Assembly (NCBI GenBank): GCA_046350935.1 | Contig: JAXLZK010000004.1 | Span: forward strand, 62,001 to 126,000 | From: Nitrobium sp046350935 | GTDB taxonomy: Bacteria > Nitrospirota > Thermodesulfovibrionia > Thermodesulfovibrionales > Dissulfurispiraceae | Direction of reading: 5' to 3' | DNA: 64,000 nt | Program-made: the position numbers and the translations under genes | The notes under the pieces: model-generated | Seen by the model: only the letters and a program-made list of their open reading frames with translations | Told to the model about the DNA's origin: nothing | Databases searched by the model: none | Shown here: positions 24,852 to 32,884 of the stretch, one piece after another | How positions within the stretch are numbered: the first letter of the stretch is position 1 | Layout: each line of letters opens with the position of its first letter

Positions 24852-26442
24852 CTCTCCCCATGAGGAGAGTTTCTTCGCGGACCGGGGAAAATACCGCGGC
24901 GTGCGCGCTTGGATGATGTCGGTGGACCACAAGAGGATCGGCGTCATGTACCTCGCCGCCCTCCTTCTGTTCTTCTCCGCCGGAACCATCCTGGGAGTCC
25001 TTATCCGGCTCAGCCTGATCGACCCCGGGAGGATCATGTCCGCCCATAACTACAACCGGCTTTTTACCATGCACGGGATCATCCAGATATTCCTCTTCAT
25101 CATTCCGGGCATCCCCGTCTCTTTCGGGAACTTCTTCCTTCCGCTCCATATCGGGGCGCGGGATGTCGCTTTTCCCCGCCTGAACCGCTTCTCCTGGTGG
25201 CTGTACCTGACCGGGGCGGCCCTGGCCCTCCTGTCTCTTTTCTTCGGGGGCGGGGCGCTGGATACCGGATGGACGTTCTACGCTCCCTACAGCCTGCAGT
25301 CGAAAACCAATGTGTCCTTCGCGGTGTTTGCGGTCTTTCTTCTCGGTTTTTCCTCCATCCTCACCGGGCTCAACTTTGTCACTACCATCCACCGGCTCAG
25401 GGCCCCGGGGATGACGTGGTACCGCCTCCCTCTCTTCGTATGGACCCTCTACGCCACCGGATGGGTGCAGCTGCTCGCCACGCCCGTTATTGCCCTTTCC
25501 CTGCTCCTTATCATTCTGGAGAGGTTCTTCGGGCTCGGCTTTTTCGATCCGGGGAAGGGCGGAGACCCGCTCCTCTTCGAGCATCTCTTCTGGATCTACT
25601 CCCATCCTGCGGTGTATATCATGATCCTCCCCGCCATGGGAGTCATCTCCGAAATCATTCCGGTTTTCGCCCGGAAGGCGGTGTTCGGATACAAGGCGGT
25701 CGCTTTCTCTTCCCTGGCGATCGCGAGCGTCGGATACCTGGTATGGGGCCATCACATGTTCACCAGCGGGATGAGCGATACGGCGCGGGCGCTCTTCTCC
25801 CTGATCACCTTCCTGGTTGCGGTGCCCAGCGGGGTCAAGGTCTTCAACTGGGTGGCGACGCTCCATAAGGGCGCCATCAAGGTGGACGCACCGCTGCTCT
25901 TTGCGCTGACGTTCATCTTCCTTTTTTCCATCGGGGGGCTGACCGGGCTCATGAACGGCGCGCTCGCCACCAACCTGCACCTGCACGGCACCTACTTCAT
26001 CGTCGCGCATTTCCATTACGTGATGTTCGGCGGTGTCGGGTTTGCATTCCTTGCGGGGCTGCATTACTGGTTCCCCAAGATGTTCGGAAGGATGTACGAC
26101 GAGCGGACGGCGAAGATCGGGTGCTGGGTCCTTTTCGTGGGCTTCAACCTGCTCTACTTCAGCATGTTCATTCTGGGGGTGCAGGGGATGCCGCGGAGGT
26201 ATTTCGATTATCCTCCGCACTATTTTACCGGGCAGCTCGTCTCCACTGCCGGCTCGTGGATAACGGCCGCAGGAGTCGCGCTCATCTTTTTTAACCTGGT
26301 CCGTGCGCTTTTCCGGGGAGAGAGCGCTCCGGCGGACCCCTGGGGCGGCGGAACCCTGGAGTGGAGCATTCCCTCTCCTCCCCCGGAGGAAAATTTCGGA
26401 GAGACCCCGGTGGTTACCCGCGGGCCTTATTCCTACCGATGA
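24835..26442 (+). CDS. ctaD: Cytochrome c oxidase subunit I, A2-type
   Basis: A 535-residue, 12-helix heme-copper oxidase catalytic subunit. The low-spin heme His is in FTMHG (helix II), the CuB His in helix VI lies in IYSHPAVY, with the conserved Tyr cross-link partner, the HH pair is in WGHHMF and the final heme ligands in AHFHYVMFGG. The YSHP motif in place of GHPE (no D-channel glutamate) defines the A2 subgroup of heme-copper oxygen reductases. It reduces O2 to water while pumping protons. It overlaps the next gene by ATGA. The fused cytochrome domain on subunit II makes the complex caa3-like. Confidence 0.95.
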   Translation: MEQGNSSPHEESFFADRGKYRGVRAWMMSVDHKRIGVMYLAALLLFFSAGTILGVLIRLSLIDPGRIMSAHNYNRLFTMHGIIQIFLFIIPGIPVSFGNFFLPLHIGARDVAFPRLNRFSWWLYLTGAALALLSLFFGGGALDTGWTFYAPYSLQSKTNVSFAVFAVFLLGFSSILTGLNFVTTIHRLRAPGMTWYRLPLFVWTLYATGWVQLLATPVIALSLLLIILERFFGLGFFDPGKGGDPLLFEHLFWIYSHPAVYIMILPAMGVISEIIPVFARKAVFGYKAVAFSSLAIASVGYLVWGHHMFTSGMSDTARALFSLITFLVAVPSGVKVFNWVATLHKGAIKVDAPLLFALTFIFLFSIGGLTGLMNGALATNLHLHGTYFIVAHFHYVMFGGVGFAFLAGLHYWFPKMFGRMYDERTAKIGCWVLFVGFNLLYFSMFILGVQGMPRRYFDYPPHYFTGQLVSTAGSWITAAGVALIFFNLVRALFRGESAPADPWGGGTLEWSIPSPPPEENFGETPVVTRGPYSYR

Positions 26443-27074
26443 GCGCGCCCCCCGCCACCGGGACAACCCGTACGGCCGAAGAGCACCGGGTGGGACGCCA
26501 TGGCGCCGCTTTCGGCATGTGGCTGTTCCTCGTTACGGAGCTGCTTTTTTTCGGGGGCCTCTTCCTCCTCTATTCGGTGTTCCGTGCGAAATACCCGCAG
26601 GAATTTCATGCCGCTGCCCGTGCGGAGAATACCGTTCTGGGCTCGGTAAATACCGTCATTCTCATCACCAGCAGCCTGAGCATCGCCCTTGCGCTCTCCG
26701 CCCTGAAGGAAGGGAGAAAGAGGCTGTCTGCCTGCCTGCAGGGAGTGACCCTCCTCTTCGGGAGCGCCTTCCTGGTGAACAAGTATTTCGAGTGGGGTGA
26801 AAAGATCGCGCACGGTATGTACCCCGACTCTCCGGTGCTGCTGCAGAAGGGAAAGGGGGAGACGCTTTTTTACAGCCTCTACTATGTCATGACAGGGCTG
26901 CACGGACTGCACGTGCTCATCGGCATCTGCGTCATCGCGGCAATGCTGTGGCTCACCGTCCGGGAAAGGATCACCGCCCGCGATTTCGTGAAACTCGAGA
27001 ATACGGGCCTCTACTGGCACTTTGTCGATATCGTGTGGATCTACCTTTTCCCGCTGTTCTATCTGGTGACGTAA
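26439..27074 (+). CDS. ctaE: Cytochrome c oxidase subunit III
   Basis: A 211-residue subunit III with five to seven hydrophobic helices. Typical residues are GMWLFLVTELLFFGGLF near the N-terminus, YFEWGEKIAHG in the middle and the HGLHVLIG helix, ending with YWHFVDIVWIYLFPLFYL, a hallmark of this subunit. Start ATG overlaps the ctaD stop. Confidence 0.93.
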   Translation: MSAPPATGTTRTAEEHRVGRHGAAFGMWLFLVTELLFFGGLFLLYSVFRAKYPQEFHAAARAENTVLGSVNTVILITSSLSIALALSALKEGRKRLSACLQGVTLLFGSAFLVNKYFEWGEKIAHGMYPDSPVLLQKGKGETLFYSLYYVMTGLHGLHVLIGICVIAAMLWLTVRERITARDFVKLENTGLYWHFVDIVWIYLFPLFYLVT

Positions 27075-27084
27075 GGAGAAATAC

Positions 27085-27372
27085 ATGGAAGAAGAAAACG
27101 CATCAGTGTCCGGTGCACGCCGCCGGACCTACTTTGCCGTCTGGGGGGCTCTCCTTTTCCTTACCGCCCTTACGATCGCCGCATCCGGAGCCGGCCGGCA
27201 GTACGGAGTCCTTCTTTCCCTCTGTATCGCCTCGTGCAAGGCGGGGCTCGTCCTCGTCTTCTTCATGCACCTGCGGCACGAAAGGATCTTCCTGAAGGCC
27301 GTCGTGGCGCTTGCGGTGCTGACCCTGACCGCACTGATCCTGCTCACCTTTGCCGATGTGGCGTACCGGTGA
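27085..27372 (+). CDS. ctaF: Cytochrome c oxidase subunit IV (prokaryotic type)
   Basis: A 95-residue protein with three hydrophobic helices and the motif ASCKAGLVLVFFMHLRHE, typical of the small bacterial subunit IV that stabilises the oxidase core. AAGGAG before the ATG, 10 bp behind subunit III. Confidence 0.85.
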   Translation: MEEENASVSGARRRTYFAVWGALLFLTALTIAASGAGRQYGVLLSLCIASCKAGLVLVFFMHLRHERIFLKAVVALAVLTLTALILLTFADVAYR

Positions 27373-27377
27373 GGAAC

Positions 27378-28280
27378 ATGGTATCCGGGGTATCCAACAC
27401 CGCAGAGAAAATCGATGCCGTCTTCCTTTTTATTGTGGGCGTGTCCGTGGCGCTTCTGGTGCTTGTGACGGCCCTTATGCTCTTTTTTGTCGTCCGGTAC
27501 AACAGGAAAAGGCACCCGGTGCCCGGGGACGCAGAGGGAAATCTCTTCCTCGAGATAATCTGGACTGCGGTCCCCACCGTCATCGTCCTCGCCATGTTCT
27601 ATTACGGGTGGTCCGATTTCGCCTATATCCGCAACGCCCCCAAGGACGCCCTCCCGGTGCAGGTGACGGGACGGAACTGGTCGTGGCTATTCACCTACGC
27701 CAACGGGATGCAGAGCGACGTGCTGAAGGTGCCGCGCAACAGACCGGTGAAGCTTTCCCTTATTTCTGTCGATATGCTCCACAGCTTTTATATCCCTGCC
27801 TTCAGGATAAAGGAGGACGCGGTCCCCGGAATGAAGACCCATCTGTGGTTCAATTCCCGCGAGTCGGGGTCTTACGAGATTTACTGCACGGAATACTGCG
27901 GGGCAGGGCATTCCCGCATGCGCTCCGCGGTGGTGGTGCTCCCGGAAGGTGAATTCGACGCCTGGTATGCGGGGCGCGGCGAAGGGGGCGGGAAGAGCAT
28001 GAAGAGGAGGCTGCTCAGCGAAAAAGGCTGCCTCGGATGCCATAGCACGGACGGATCGAAAGGGGCGGGGCCGACTCTTCAGGACATTTTCGGACGGAAT
28101 ACCCTTGTAGTGACTGCGGGCAAGGAACGGCAGCTCGTTGCCGACGAGGAGTATCTGAGAAAATCGGTCCTGCAGCCGGGGGCGGATGTGGTGAAGGGGT
28201 ATCCGCCTATCATGCCGGCGCTGCCGATGAGCAGCGAGGAGCTGGATGCCCTGATCGCCGAAGTGAAGGCCCTGCGTTAG
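27378..28280 (+). CDS. ctaC: Cytochrome c oxidase subunit II with fused cytochrome c domain
   Basis: A 300-residue electron-entry subunit. Two N-terminal helices (about 12-40 and 57-75) anchor it; the cupredoxin domain carries the CuA ligands in DMLHSF and CTEYCGAGHSRM (CxxxCxxxHxxM). A C-terminal cytochrome c domain with CLGCH near residue 222 and a likely Met ligand in PIMPALPM makes it caa3-type. No cleavable signal or lipobox is clear. It is the last gene of the oxidase operon, an unusual position since subunit II often comes first. GTG at 27369 is an alternative start. Confidence 0.93.
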   Translation: MVSGVSNTAEKIDAVFLFIVGVSVALLVLVTALMLFFVVRYNRKRHPVPGDAEGNLFLEIIWTAVPTVIVLAMFYYGWSDFAYIRNAPKDALPVQVTGRNWSWLFTYANGMQSDVLKVPRNRPVKLSLISVDMLHSFYIPAFRIKEDAVPGMKTHLWFNSRESGSYEIYCTEYCGAGHSRMRSAVVVLPEGEFDAWYAGRGEGGGKSMKRRLLSEKGCLGCHSTDGSKGAGPTLQDIFGRNTLVVTAGKERQLVADEEYLRKSVLQPGADVVKGYPPIMPALPMSSEELDALIAEVKALR

Positions 28281-28389
28281 AAAGCAGTACGTCACGAGAC
28301 CTGCCCGGCTTCCCATCGACTCAATTTGACCGGGGGTAGCCTAAAATGACCCACCTGAAATGATGCACTTTTCTGTCTCCATCCGTGTT

Positions 28390-28418
28390 TTGACACATAA
28401 CTATCTGAAATATATTTA
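28390..28418 (+). promoter_or_regulatory. Possible sigma-70 promoter upstream of the sigma-factor gene
   Basis: A perfect TTGACA (28390-28395) lies 17 bp before TATTTA (28413-28418), a weak -10; TATAAT at 28417-28422 is too far (21 bp). It may act alternatively to the sigma-54 element just downstream. Confidence 0.4.
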
Positions 28419-28428
28419 TAATTAGTGT

Positions 28429-28445
28429 TCGGCACCACTCTTGCT
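28429..28445 (+). promoter_or_regulatory. Sigma-54 (-24/-12) promoter for the RpoD-like gene
   Basis: TCGGCACCACTCTTGCT has GG at 28431-28432 and GC at 28443-28444 with the obligatory 10-bp spacing, and matches TGGCAC-N5-TTGCT except for C instead of T before GG. Transcription would start near 28456, 42 bases before the GTG start codon. An almost identical element occurs at 51223-51239. Confidence 0.6.
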
Positions 28446-28497
28446 AGATAAACTGACCATAAGTATCCTGAAGAGGCGTCTGAAGGAGGATAGGTGA

Positions 28498-30000
28498 GTG
28501 GACAATACGTTGGATCTTTATGAGAAGGAGTTTGCCGATGATTCCGCTTTGGATGTTTTTGATGATCCCGCTCTCCTCGAGGGCAGGGAGCCCATCAATG
28601 TCGAAGCCCTTTCCGCGTCGTTCACCGGGGAGGCGAAGAGTCTTTCCGCCCTGGAAATGGGAACTGTCGATATGTACATCAAGGGGATACGGAACATTCA
28701 TCCCCTCTCGAAAGAAGGCGAGGTCGAGATAGCTCAACAGATCGAGGAGTGTAAAGGGAGAGTTGCGGAGGCGCTCTTTACCACTCCCCTGGTCGTTAAA
28801 AAATTGATTCTTCTGGGTGAACGGGTAGAGGCGGGTATGGTCCCTTTGACAGACCTGGTCCTCGACGGAGAGGATCTTTCAGAAGAGGACATTCTGGCGG
28901 AAAAGGAACGGTTTTCCCGGATCATCGTCGAGATCGGAAGCCTGTTCGCCCGCAGGGAGATGCTCAGGGGAGAGAGGAGAGCCGACTCCTGGCCGAAGAG
29001 GAGGGAGCGCATCAATCAGCTTCTGCAGACCAACAGCGAAAGCCTGGTGGCGCGGGTGCGGGAGCTCGGGCTGAAAGAGGCGGCTGTCGGCACCTTTTCG
29101 GATGACGTAAAGGCAGCGGGAAAGCGGCTCGATCTTCTGTACCGCGAAAGCGTCAGAAGGGGGTTGGCCGGGGACGCGTTAGATAACCGGGAGAGTCCGG
29201 CTGCTGAAATAGAGGAACTGGAGGCCGCGGTCGGGTTGAGCGCTGCCGAAATCAGGGACTTTATCGAGGAGCTTGGCCGGCGGGAGTCCGATGCCACCGA
29301 TGCCAAGGGACGGCTGGTCGAGGCGAACCTCAAGCTGGTAATCAGTGTTGCGAAAAGATACCTGGGAAAGGGTCTGAGCATGGGGGACCTCATCCAGGAG
29401 GGGAACATCGGACTGATGCGCGCAGTGGACAAGTTCGACTACCGGAGGGGGTATAAGTTCAGTACCTATGCAACTTGGTGGATACGGCAGGCTATCGGCA
29501 GAGCGATCTCCGACCACGCGCGATTGATCCGCATCCCCGTCCACATGCAGGACACCATAAAGAGGGTGAAAAAAATCATCCAGAAGACGATGCAGGAATC
29601 GGGAGAGGAGCCTTCCCCCTGCGAGATTGCCCACCGGGCGCGCATACCCGTGGAGAAGGTGCTGGACGCGCTGCAGATCTCACGGGAACCCCTCTCCATA
29701 GAGACCCCCCTCGGCGAAGAGGAGGATGCGCTGCTCAAGGACTTTATCGAAGACAAGTCCCTCGACTCGCCTCTCGAGTCCGCCCTGCAGAGGGACATTC
29801 AGAGGAATCTTGAAAAGATTCTGCATACCCTTTCTCCCAAAGAGGAAATGGTGATACGCAAGCGCTTCGGCATCGGAGAGAACCCGCAAACCCTGGAGGA
29901 GGTCAGCCGTTTCATGGAGATCACGCGCGAGCGCGTCCGCCAGATACAGATCAGGGCGATAAAAAAGATGAAGCTGCCCGCAAGGGCTTTGCTGAGATAA
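28498..30000 (+). CDS. RpoD-like RNA polymerase sigma factor
   Basis: A 500-residue sigma-70 family factor. Region 1.2 is seen at VDMYIKGIRNIHPLSKEGE (about residue 57), a non-conserved insert of ~150 residues follows as in primary sigma factors, then region 2 (NLKLVISVAKRYLGKGLSMG, DLIQEGNIGLMRAVDKFDY, FSTYATWWIRQAI), region 3 and region 4 (ETPLGEEEDALLKDFIED; TRERVRQIQIRAIKKMK). Region 1.1 looks reduced and the C-terminus ends soon after region 4.2. It could be the housekeeping factor or a close alternative. GTG start eight bases after AAGGAGG. A sigma-54-type promoter upstream argues for conditional expression. Confidence 0.88.
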   Translation: MDNTLDLYEKEFADDSALDVFDDPALLEGREPINVEALSASFTGEAKSLSALEMGTVDMYIKGIRNIHPLSKEGEVEIAQQIEECKGRVAEALFTTPLVVKKLILLGERVEAGMVPLTDLVLDGEDLSEEDILAEKERFSRIIVEIGSLFARREMLRGERRADSWPKRRERINQLLQTNSESLVARVRELGLKEAAVGTFSDDVKAAGKRLDLLYRESVRRGLAGDALDNRESPAAEIEELEAAVGLSAAEIRDFIEELGRRESDATDAKGRLVEANLKLVISVAKRYLGKGLSMGDLIQEGNIGLMRAVDKFDYRRGYKFSTYATWWIRQAIGRAISDHARLIRIPVHMQDTIKRVKKIIQKTMQESGEEPSPCEIAHRARIPVEKVLDALQISREPLSIETPLGEEEDALLKDFIEDKSLDSPLESALQRDIQRNLEKILHTLSPKEEMVIRKRFGIGENPQTLEEVSRFMEITRERVRQIQIRAIKKMKLPARALLR

Positions 30001-30036
30001 AAGGGACGACGTTGCCCTGTCCTCTCCCGGTTTTGC

Positions 30037-30042
30037 TATAAT
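30037..30042 (+). promoter_or_regulatory. -10 box for the small cytochrome gene
   Basis: A perfect TATAAT at 30037-30042, 45 bases before the cytochrome start. The nearest -35-like element (TTGCCC at 30012-30017) is 19 bp away, so the promoter is only partly supported. Confidence 0.35.
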
Positions 30043-30086
30043 GGAGAGAGTTGGTGCTCACATATAGGCAATGAGGGAGACGAAAG

Positions 30087-30383
30087 ATGAAAAACAGGGC
30101 ATTTTTCTTCCTGAGCGCGCTCCTCTGCTCGGTGCTGCTTCTGCCCGCTCACGGCAGCCCGGCAAAAGAGGCGAAGCTATGGACAAACCTGTGCGCCTCC
30201 TGTCACGACGGGAAAACCGCTCCTGACGCGGCGCTGCTGAAAGAAAAGTACGCGACGACGGACGAGTTCGTCGCTGCCGTTAAGAAGAAGGGAAGCCGCT
30301 GCATGAATATTCTGAAAAATAATGAAGCGGCGGTGCAGGAGATCGCACGGGAGCTCGGCATCGGCGCGCAGGCGGGGAAATAG
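30087..30383 (+). CDS. Small periplasmic c-type cytochrome
   Basis: A 98-residue protein with a signal peptide (NRAFFFLSALLCSVLLLPAHG) and one CASCH heme motif at about residue 38; a possible axial Met is in RCMNILKNN. A second Cys (SRC) is unpaired. It is separate from the oxidase operon, lying between the sigma factor and the Crp/Fnr regulator. Electron carrier role is inferred from the heme motif. Confidence 0.82.
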   Translation: MKNRAFFFLSALLCSVLLLPAHGSPAKEAKLWTNLCASCHDGKTAPDAALLKEKYATTDEFVAAVKKKGSRCMNILKNNEAAVQEIARELGIGAQAGK

Positions 30384-30432
30384 AAGCGGAACCGGGACCG
30401 CTCCCTTCTCCCCTTTTCTCTTCTGCGTGCGA

Positions 30433-30606
30433 TCAGGTGATCTTCTTGTAGACGGTGAAGCCCAGGAGCAGGAAGACGAGGAACATGACGAGAAAGACGA
30501 TAAACAGGAACTTGGCGATTGCCGCTGCCGTGCCTGCAATCCCGGTGAATCCCAGAATACCCGCGACGACCGATATTACCAAAAAGATGAGCGCCCATTT
30601 CAGCAT
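30433..30606 (-). CDS. DUF1328 (YtjA-like) small membrane protein
   Basis: A 57-residue protein, too short for most gene callers. It has two hydrophobic helices with the DUF1328 signature MLKWALIFLVISVVAGILGF followed by GIAGTAAAIAKFLF. AGGTG lies just before the ATG. A close paralogue is encoded at 31688-31852; the two flank the Crp/Fnr gene. E. coli YtjA homologs are stress-linked but have no known activity. Confidence 0.8.
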   Translation of the reverse strand: MLKWALIFLVISVVAGILGFTGIAGTAAAIAKFLFIVFLVMFLVFLLLGFTVYKKIT

Positions 30607-30723
30607 GGTTCACCTCCGTGCTTACACTTCTGTTGATACGGTGCTCTCCCTTTCTCTTTAAATTTTCCCACATTTCTCCTTCGCTTGCAACATAGCTGCC
30701 CGGCGCGCTCCGGCGTGGGTCAT

Positions 30724-30753
30724 TTGCCCCGTCCGGGGAAATATTGCTACAAT
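30724..30753 (+). promoter_or_regulatory. Promoter for the Crp/Fnr regulator
   Basis: TTGCCC (30724-30729) and TACAAT (30748-30753) are 18 bp apart, with an extended -10 TG at 30745-30746. The predicted start near 30760 leaves a leader of about 128 nt. Confidence 0.55.
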
Positions 30754-30887
30754 CAAAAGGGTGCGCCGCAGGATTGCTGGAGGAGTACCGCCCCTGGCCG
30801 GCCGCCCGGGAGAGCCCGGCTTCCGTCCGTCCCTCTCCTGCATCATACTTCTTGAAACAGTATTCAGGGCATCGGAGCGACGGTACT

Positions 30888-31574
30888 ATGAGCATTCTGA
30901 ATTTGGTTGCAAACATTCCACTTTTTCACGGACTGCCGAGAGAGCACTTGGAAGAAGTTGTCGAGATAATGGTGGACCAGACCTTCGGCAGGGGGAAAGC
31001 CATTTTCTCCGAAGGGGAGGAGGCCGCAGGTTTCTATGTAGTGATCTCCGGGAGGGTGAAGATTTTCAAGCTCTCGTCGGAAGGGAAAGAGCAGGTGCTC
31101 CACTTTGTGGGTCCTGGAGAGTCCTTTGGAGAGGTGCCCATGTTTGCCGGGGGGTATTTCCCCGCCCACGCCGAAACCATCGAGAAGAGCCGGCTTTTCT
31201 TTTTCCCCCGCTCTTTTTTCCTCGAACTGATAAAGAGGGACCCTGCCGTTGCCATGAACATGCTGGCGGAGCTCTCGATGCGCCTGCGGCGCTTTACTCT
31301 GCTGGTGGAGGAGCTTTCCCTGAAGGAGGTCCCGGCGCGCCTCGCCGCCTACCTCCTGTATCTCAGCGACCGGGAGAGCGGGGCTGGCTACCTGGAGCTG
31401 AATGTCACCAAGGGGCAGCTGGCAAGCCTTCTGGGCACCATACCCGAGACGATGTCGAGGATTCTCGGAAAGATGACCGCCCAGGGCATTATCGAAATGC
31501 AGGGGCGCAGAATCAGGATATGCGACAGGGACGCACTGGAAGAGCTTTCCGCCGGAAGAAAGGCCCTGCTGTGA
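30888..31574 (+). CDS. Crp/Fnr-family transcriptional regulator
   Basis: A 228-residue regulator: N-terminal cyclic-nucleotide-like beta-barrel (residues ~8-120, with GEEAAGFYVVISGRVKIF and GPGESFGEV), dimer helix, and a C-terminal winged helix with the recognition helix TIPETMSRILGKM. The E-x-x-S-R pattern there is that of FNR-type proteins that bind TTGAT-N4-ATCAA. It lacks the N-terminal cysteine cluster of true FNR, so the signal is not a 4Fe-4S cluster; a heme/NO (Dnr-like) or redox signal is possible. A matching box is found at 18719-18732. The ATG at 30888 gives a standard family N-terminus. Confidence 0.9.
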   Translation: MSILNLVANIPLFHGLPREHLEEVVEIMVDQTFGRGKAIFSEGEEAAGFYVVISGRVKIFKLSSEGKEQVLHFVGPGESFGEVPMFAGGYFPAHAETIEKSRLFFFPRSFFLELIKRDPAVAMNMLAELSMRLRRFTLLVEELSLKEVPARLAAYLLYLSDRESGAGYLELNVTKGQLASLLGTIPETMSRILGKMTAQGIIEMQGRRIRICDRDALEELSAGRKALL

Positions 31575-31687
31575 TTGCCTGCGGGGAGCACAGGAATGGC
31601 TGATGTGGAGGCGTGCCTCCCCGCCACTCCCGCTCCTTTTCCGGTCCGACGGGTACCGGGCAGACAGGGATGCTCACCGCTTTTCCT

Positions 31688-31852
31688 CTAGATACGCGAT
31701 CTTCGGCCGAAGGCGAGGGAAACAAGGAACAGCACCAGGAAGATGATGAAGAGCACCTTTGCAAACCAGGCAGCAGTGCCTGCAATCCCCGCAAAACCGA
31801 AGATACCCGCAATGATCGCCACGATCAGAAAGACTATGGCCCACGATAACAT
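31688..31852 (-). CDS. DUF1328 small membrane protein, second copy
   Basis: A 54-residue paralogue of the peptide at 30433-30606, with the same pattern: MLSWAIVFLIVAIIAGIFGF then AGIAGTAAWFAKVLFIIFLV and a short basic tail. AGGAGGTG precedes the ATG at 31852. A strong minus-strand promoter lies ~300 bp upstream. Function unknown. Confidence 0.8.
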   Translation of the reverse strand: MLSWAIVFLIVAIIAGIFGFAGIAGTAAWFAKVLFIIFLVLFLVSLAFGRRSRI

Positions 31853-32230
31853 AGAACACCTCCTTGTCCTGCTGCGTGATGAGGGCTGCCGGGGCTTCAT
31901 GAAGAGGGGAAGTCCCTCCTTCGGCTCCCGCGGTACCCGGGTTCTACTCGGCGGATGCCGCGTGCTTCTTGTAATCGGAAACAACGCGGGATGCACCCTG
32001 CCGCAGGAAGAGTCCTGCACTGAGGTGCTGTTTCTCAGACGGCGCTTCCAGGAGCGTGTCGGATCCGTATGCTGAATAGGAGTCGGATCAGTAAGCGTTG
32101 GAGGAGGGACGGGTGCGTTGCCGGTCGGAATGCTTCTTGTGCTTATCTCTCCTTGCTACATTTATAGCAGATGCCCCGAGTGTTGTCAAGGAGCCGGCGG
32201 GCGCTGATCAGGCAGGATATGCTCCGGGTA
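31853..32230. other. Long leader/intergenic region between DUF1328 and tupC
   Basis: No supported open reading frame. The minus-strand promoter at 32161-32189 would transcribe about 300 nt of non-coding sequence before the DUF1328 gene. The leader contains short repeats such as GTCGGATCCGTATGC and GGAGTCGGATCAG and could hold a regulatory RNA, but I recognise no known class. Confidence 0.5.
32161..32189 (-). promoter_or_regulatory. Strong minus-strand promoter upstream of the second DUF1328 gene
   Basis: Reading the minus strand, TTGACA (32189-32184) and TATAAA (32166-32161) are separated by exactly 17 bp. It points away from the tup operon toward 31852, so it drives either the DUF1328 gene with a ~300-nt leader or a separate small RNA. 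Confidence 0.65.
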
Positions 32231-32884
32231 TCAGAGGTGCCGCAGGGCGCCCCCCTCCATGAGCAGAAGACGGTCCGAAAGCCTCCGCGCCTGCTCCCTA
32301 TCGTGGGTGGTGACGACGATGGTCGTCCTGCCTTCCCTTCCGAGCGAAAGGATGACGGCTTCGAGCGCGGTAGTGCTCTCCGGATCCACCGAGGAGGTGG
32401 GCTCGTCAAGGAAAAGCACTTCGGGCTCCGTTACGAGTGCCCGTGCAAGGCCGAGGCGCTGGGTCTCCCCGCTGGAAAGCGTGCGGGCGTCCTGCTTTGC
32501 CTTGTGCTGCAGCCCTACGAAAGCGAGTGCGGCATTCACCTTCTCTCCGATCTCTCTCTTTGCAGTGTTCCGAATTTTCAGACCGTACGCCGCATTGTTG
32601 AAGACCGTTGTGGAGAACACTCCTACCTTCGGCAGGACGAGGGTGATCCTTCTCCTGAGGGAGATAGTCTTCGGCAGGACGATCCCTGCAGAAGAGTAGT
32701 CGACCGTTCCCGTGTCCGGCTCTTCGAGAAGGGCGCATATCCGGAGGAGGGTGGATTTGCCGCTCCCGTTGGCTCCGGTGAGGACGTAGATTCCGCCGCC
32801 GTCCAGGGAGAGGGAGCATCCCCTCAGAACGGGGGCCCCCCTGTAGCGTTTCCATACCCCGGAAACGGAGAGGCTCAGGCTCAC
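32231..32884 (-). CDS. tupC: Tungstate ABC transporter ATP-binding protein
   Basis: A 217-residue ABC ATPase: Walker A TGANGSGKST near residue 37, signature LSSGETQRLGLARAL near 138, Walker B VLFLDEPTSSVD near 160 and the switch His in VVTTHDREQA. There is no C-terminal regulatory extension. Assignment to tungstate rests on the downstream position in a tupA-tupB-tupC operon (overlapping tupB by 4 bp). Confidence 0.85.
   Translation of the reverse strand: MSLSLSVSGVWKRYRGAPVLRGCSLSLDGGGIYVLTGANGSGKSTLLRICALLEEPDTGTVDYSSAGIVLPKTISLRRRITLVLPKVGVFSTTVFNNAAYGLKIRNTAKREIGEKVNAALAFVGLQHKAKQDARTLSSGETQRLGLARALVTEPEVLFLDEPTSSVDPESTTALEAVILSLGREGRTTIVVTTHDREQARRLSDRLLLMEGGALRHL

Noticed and set aside
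28281..28390. Insertion-sequence remnant after the oxidase operon (TAGCCTAAAATGACCCACCTG-like string)
   Set aside because: It recalls sequences seen near transposons, but there are no inverted ends, duplications or transposase codons here.
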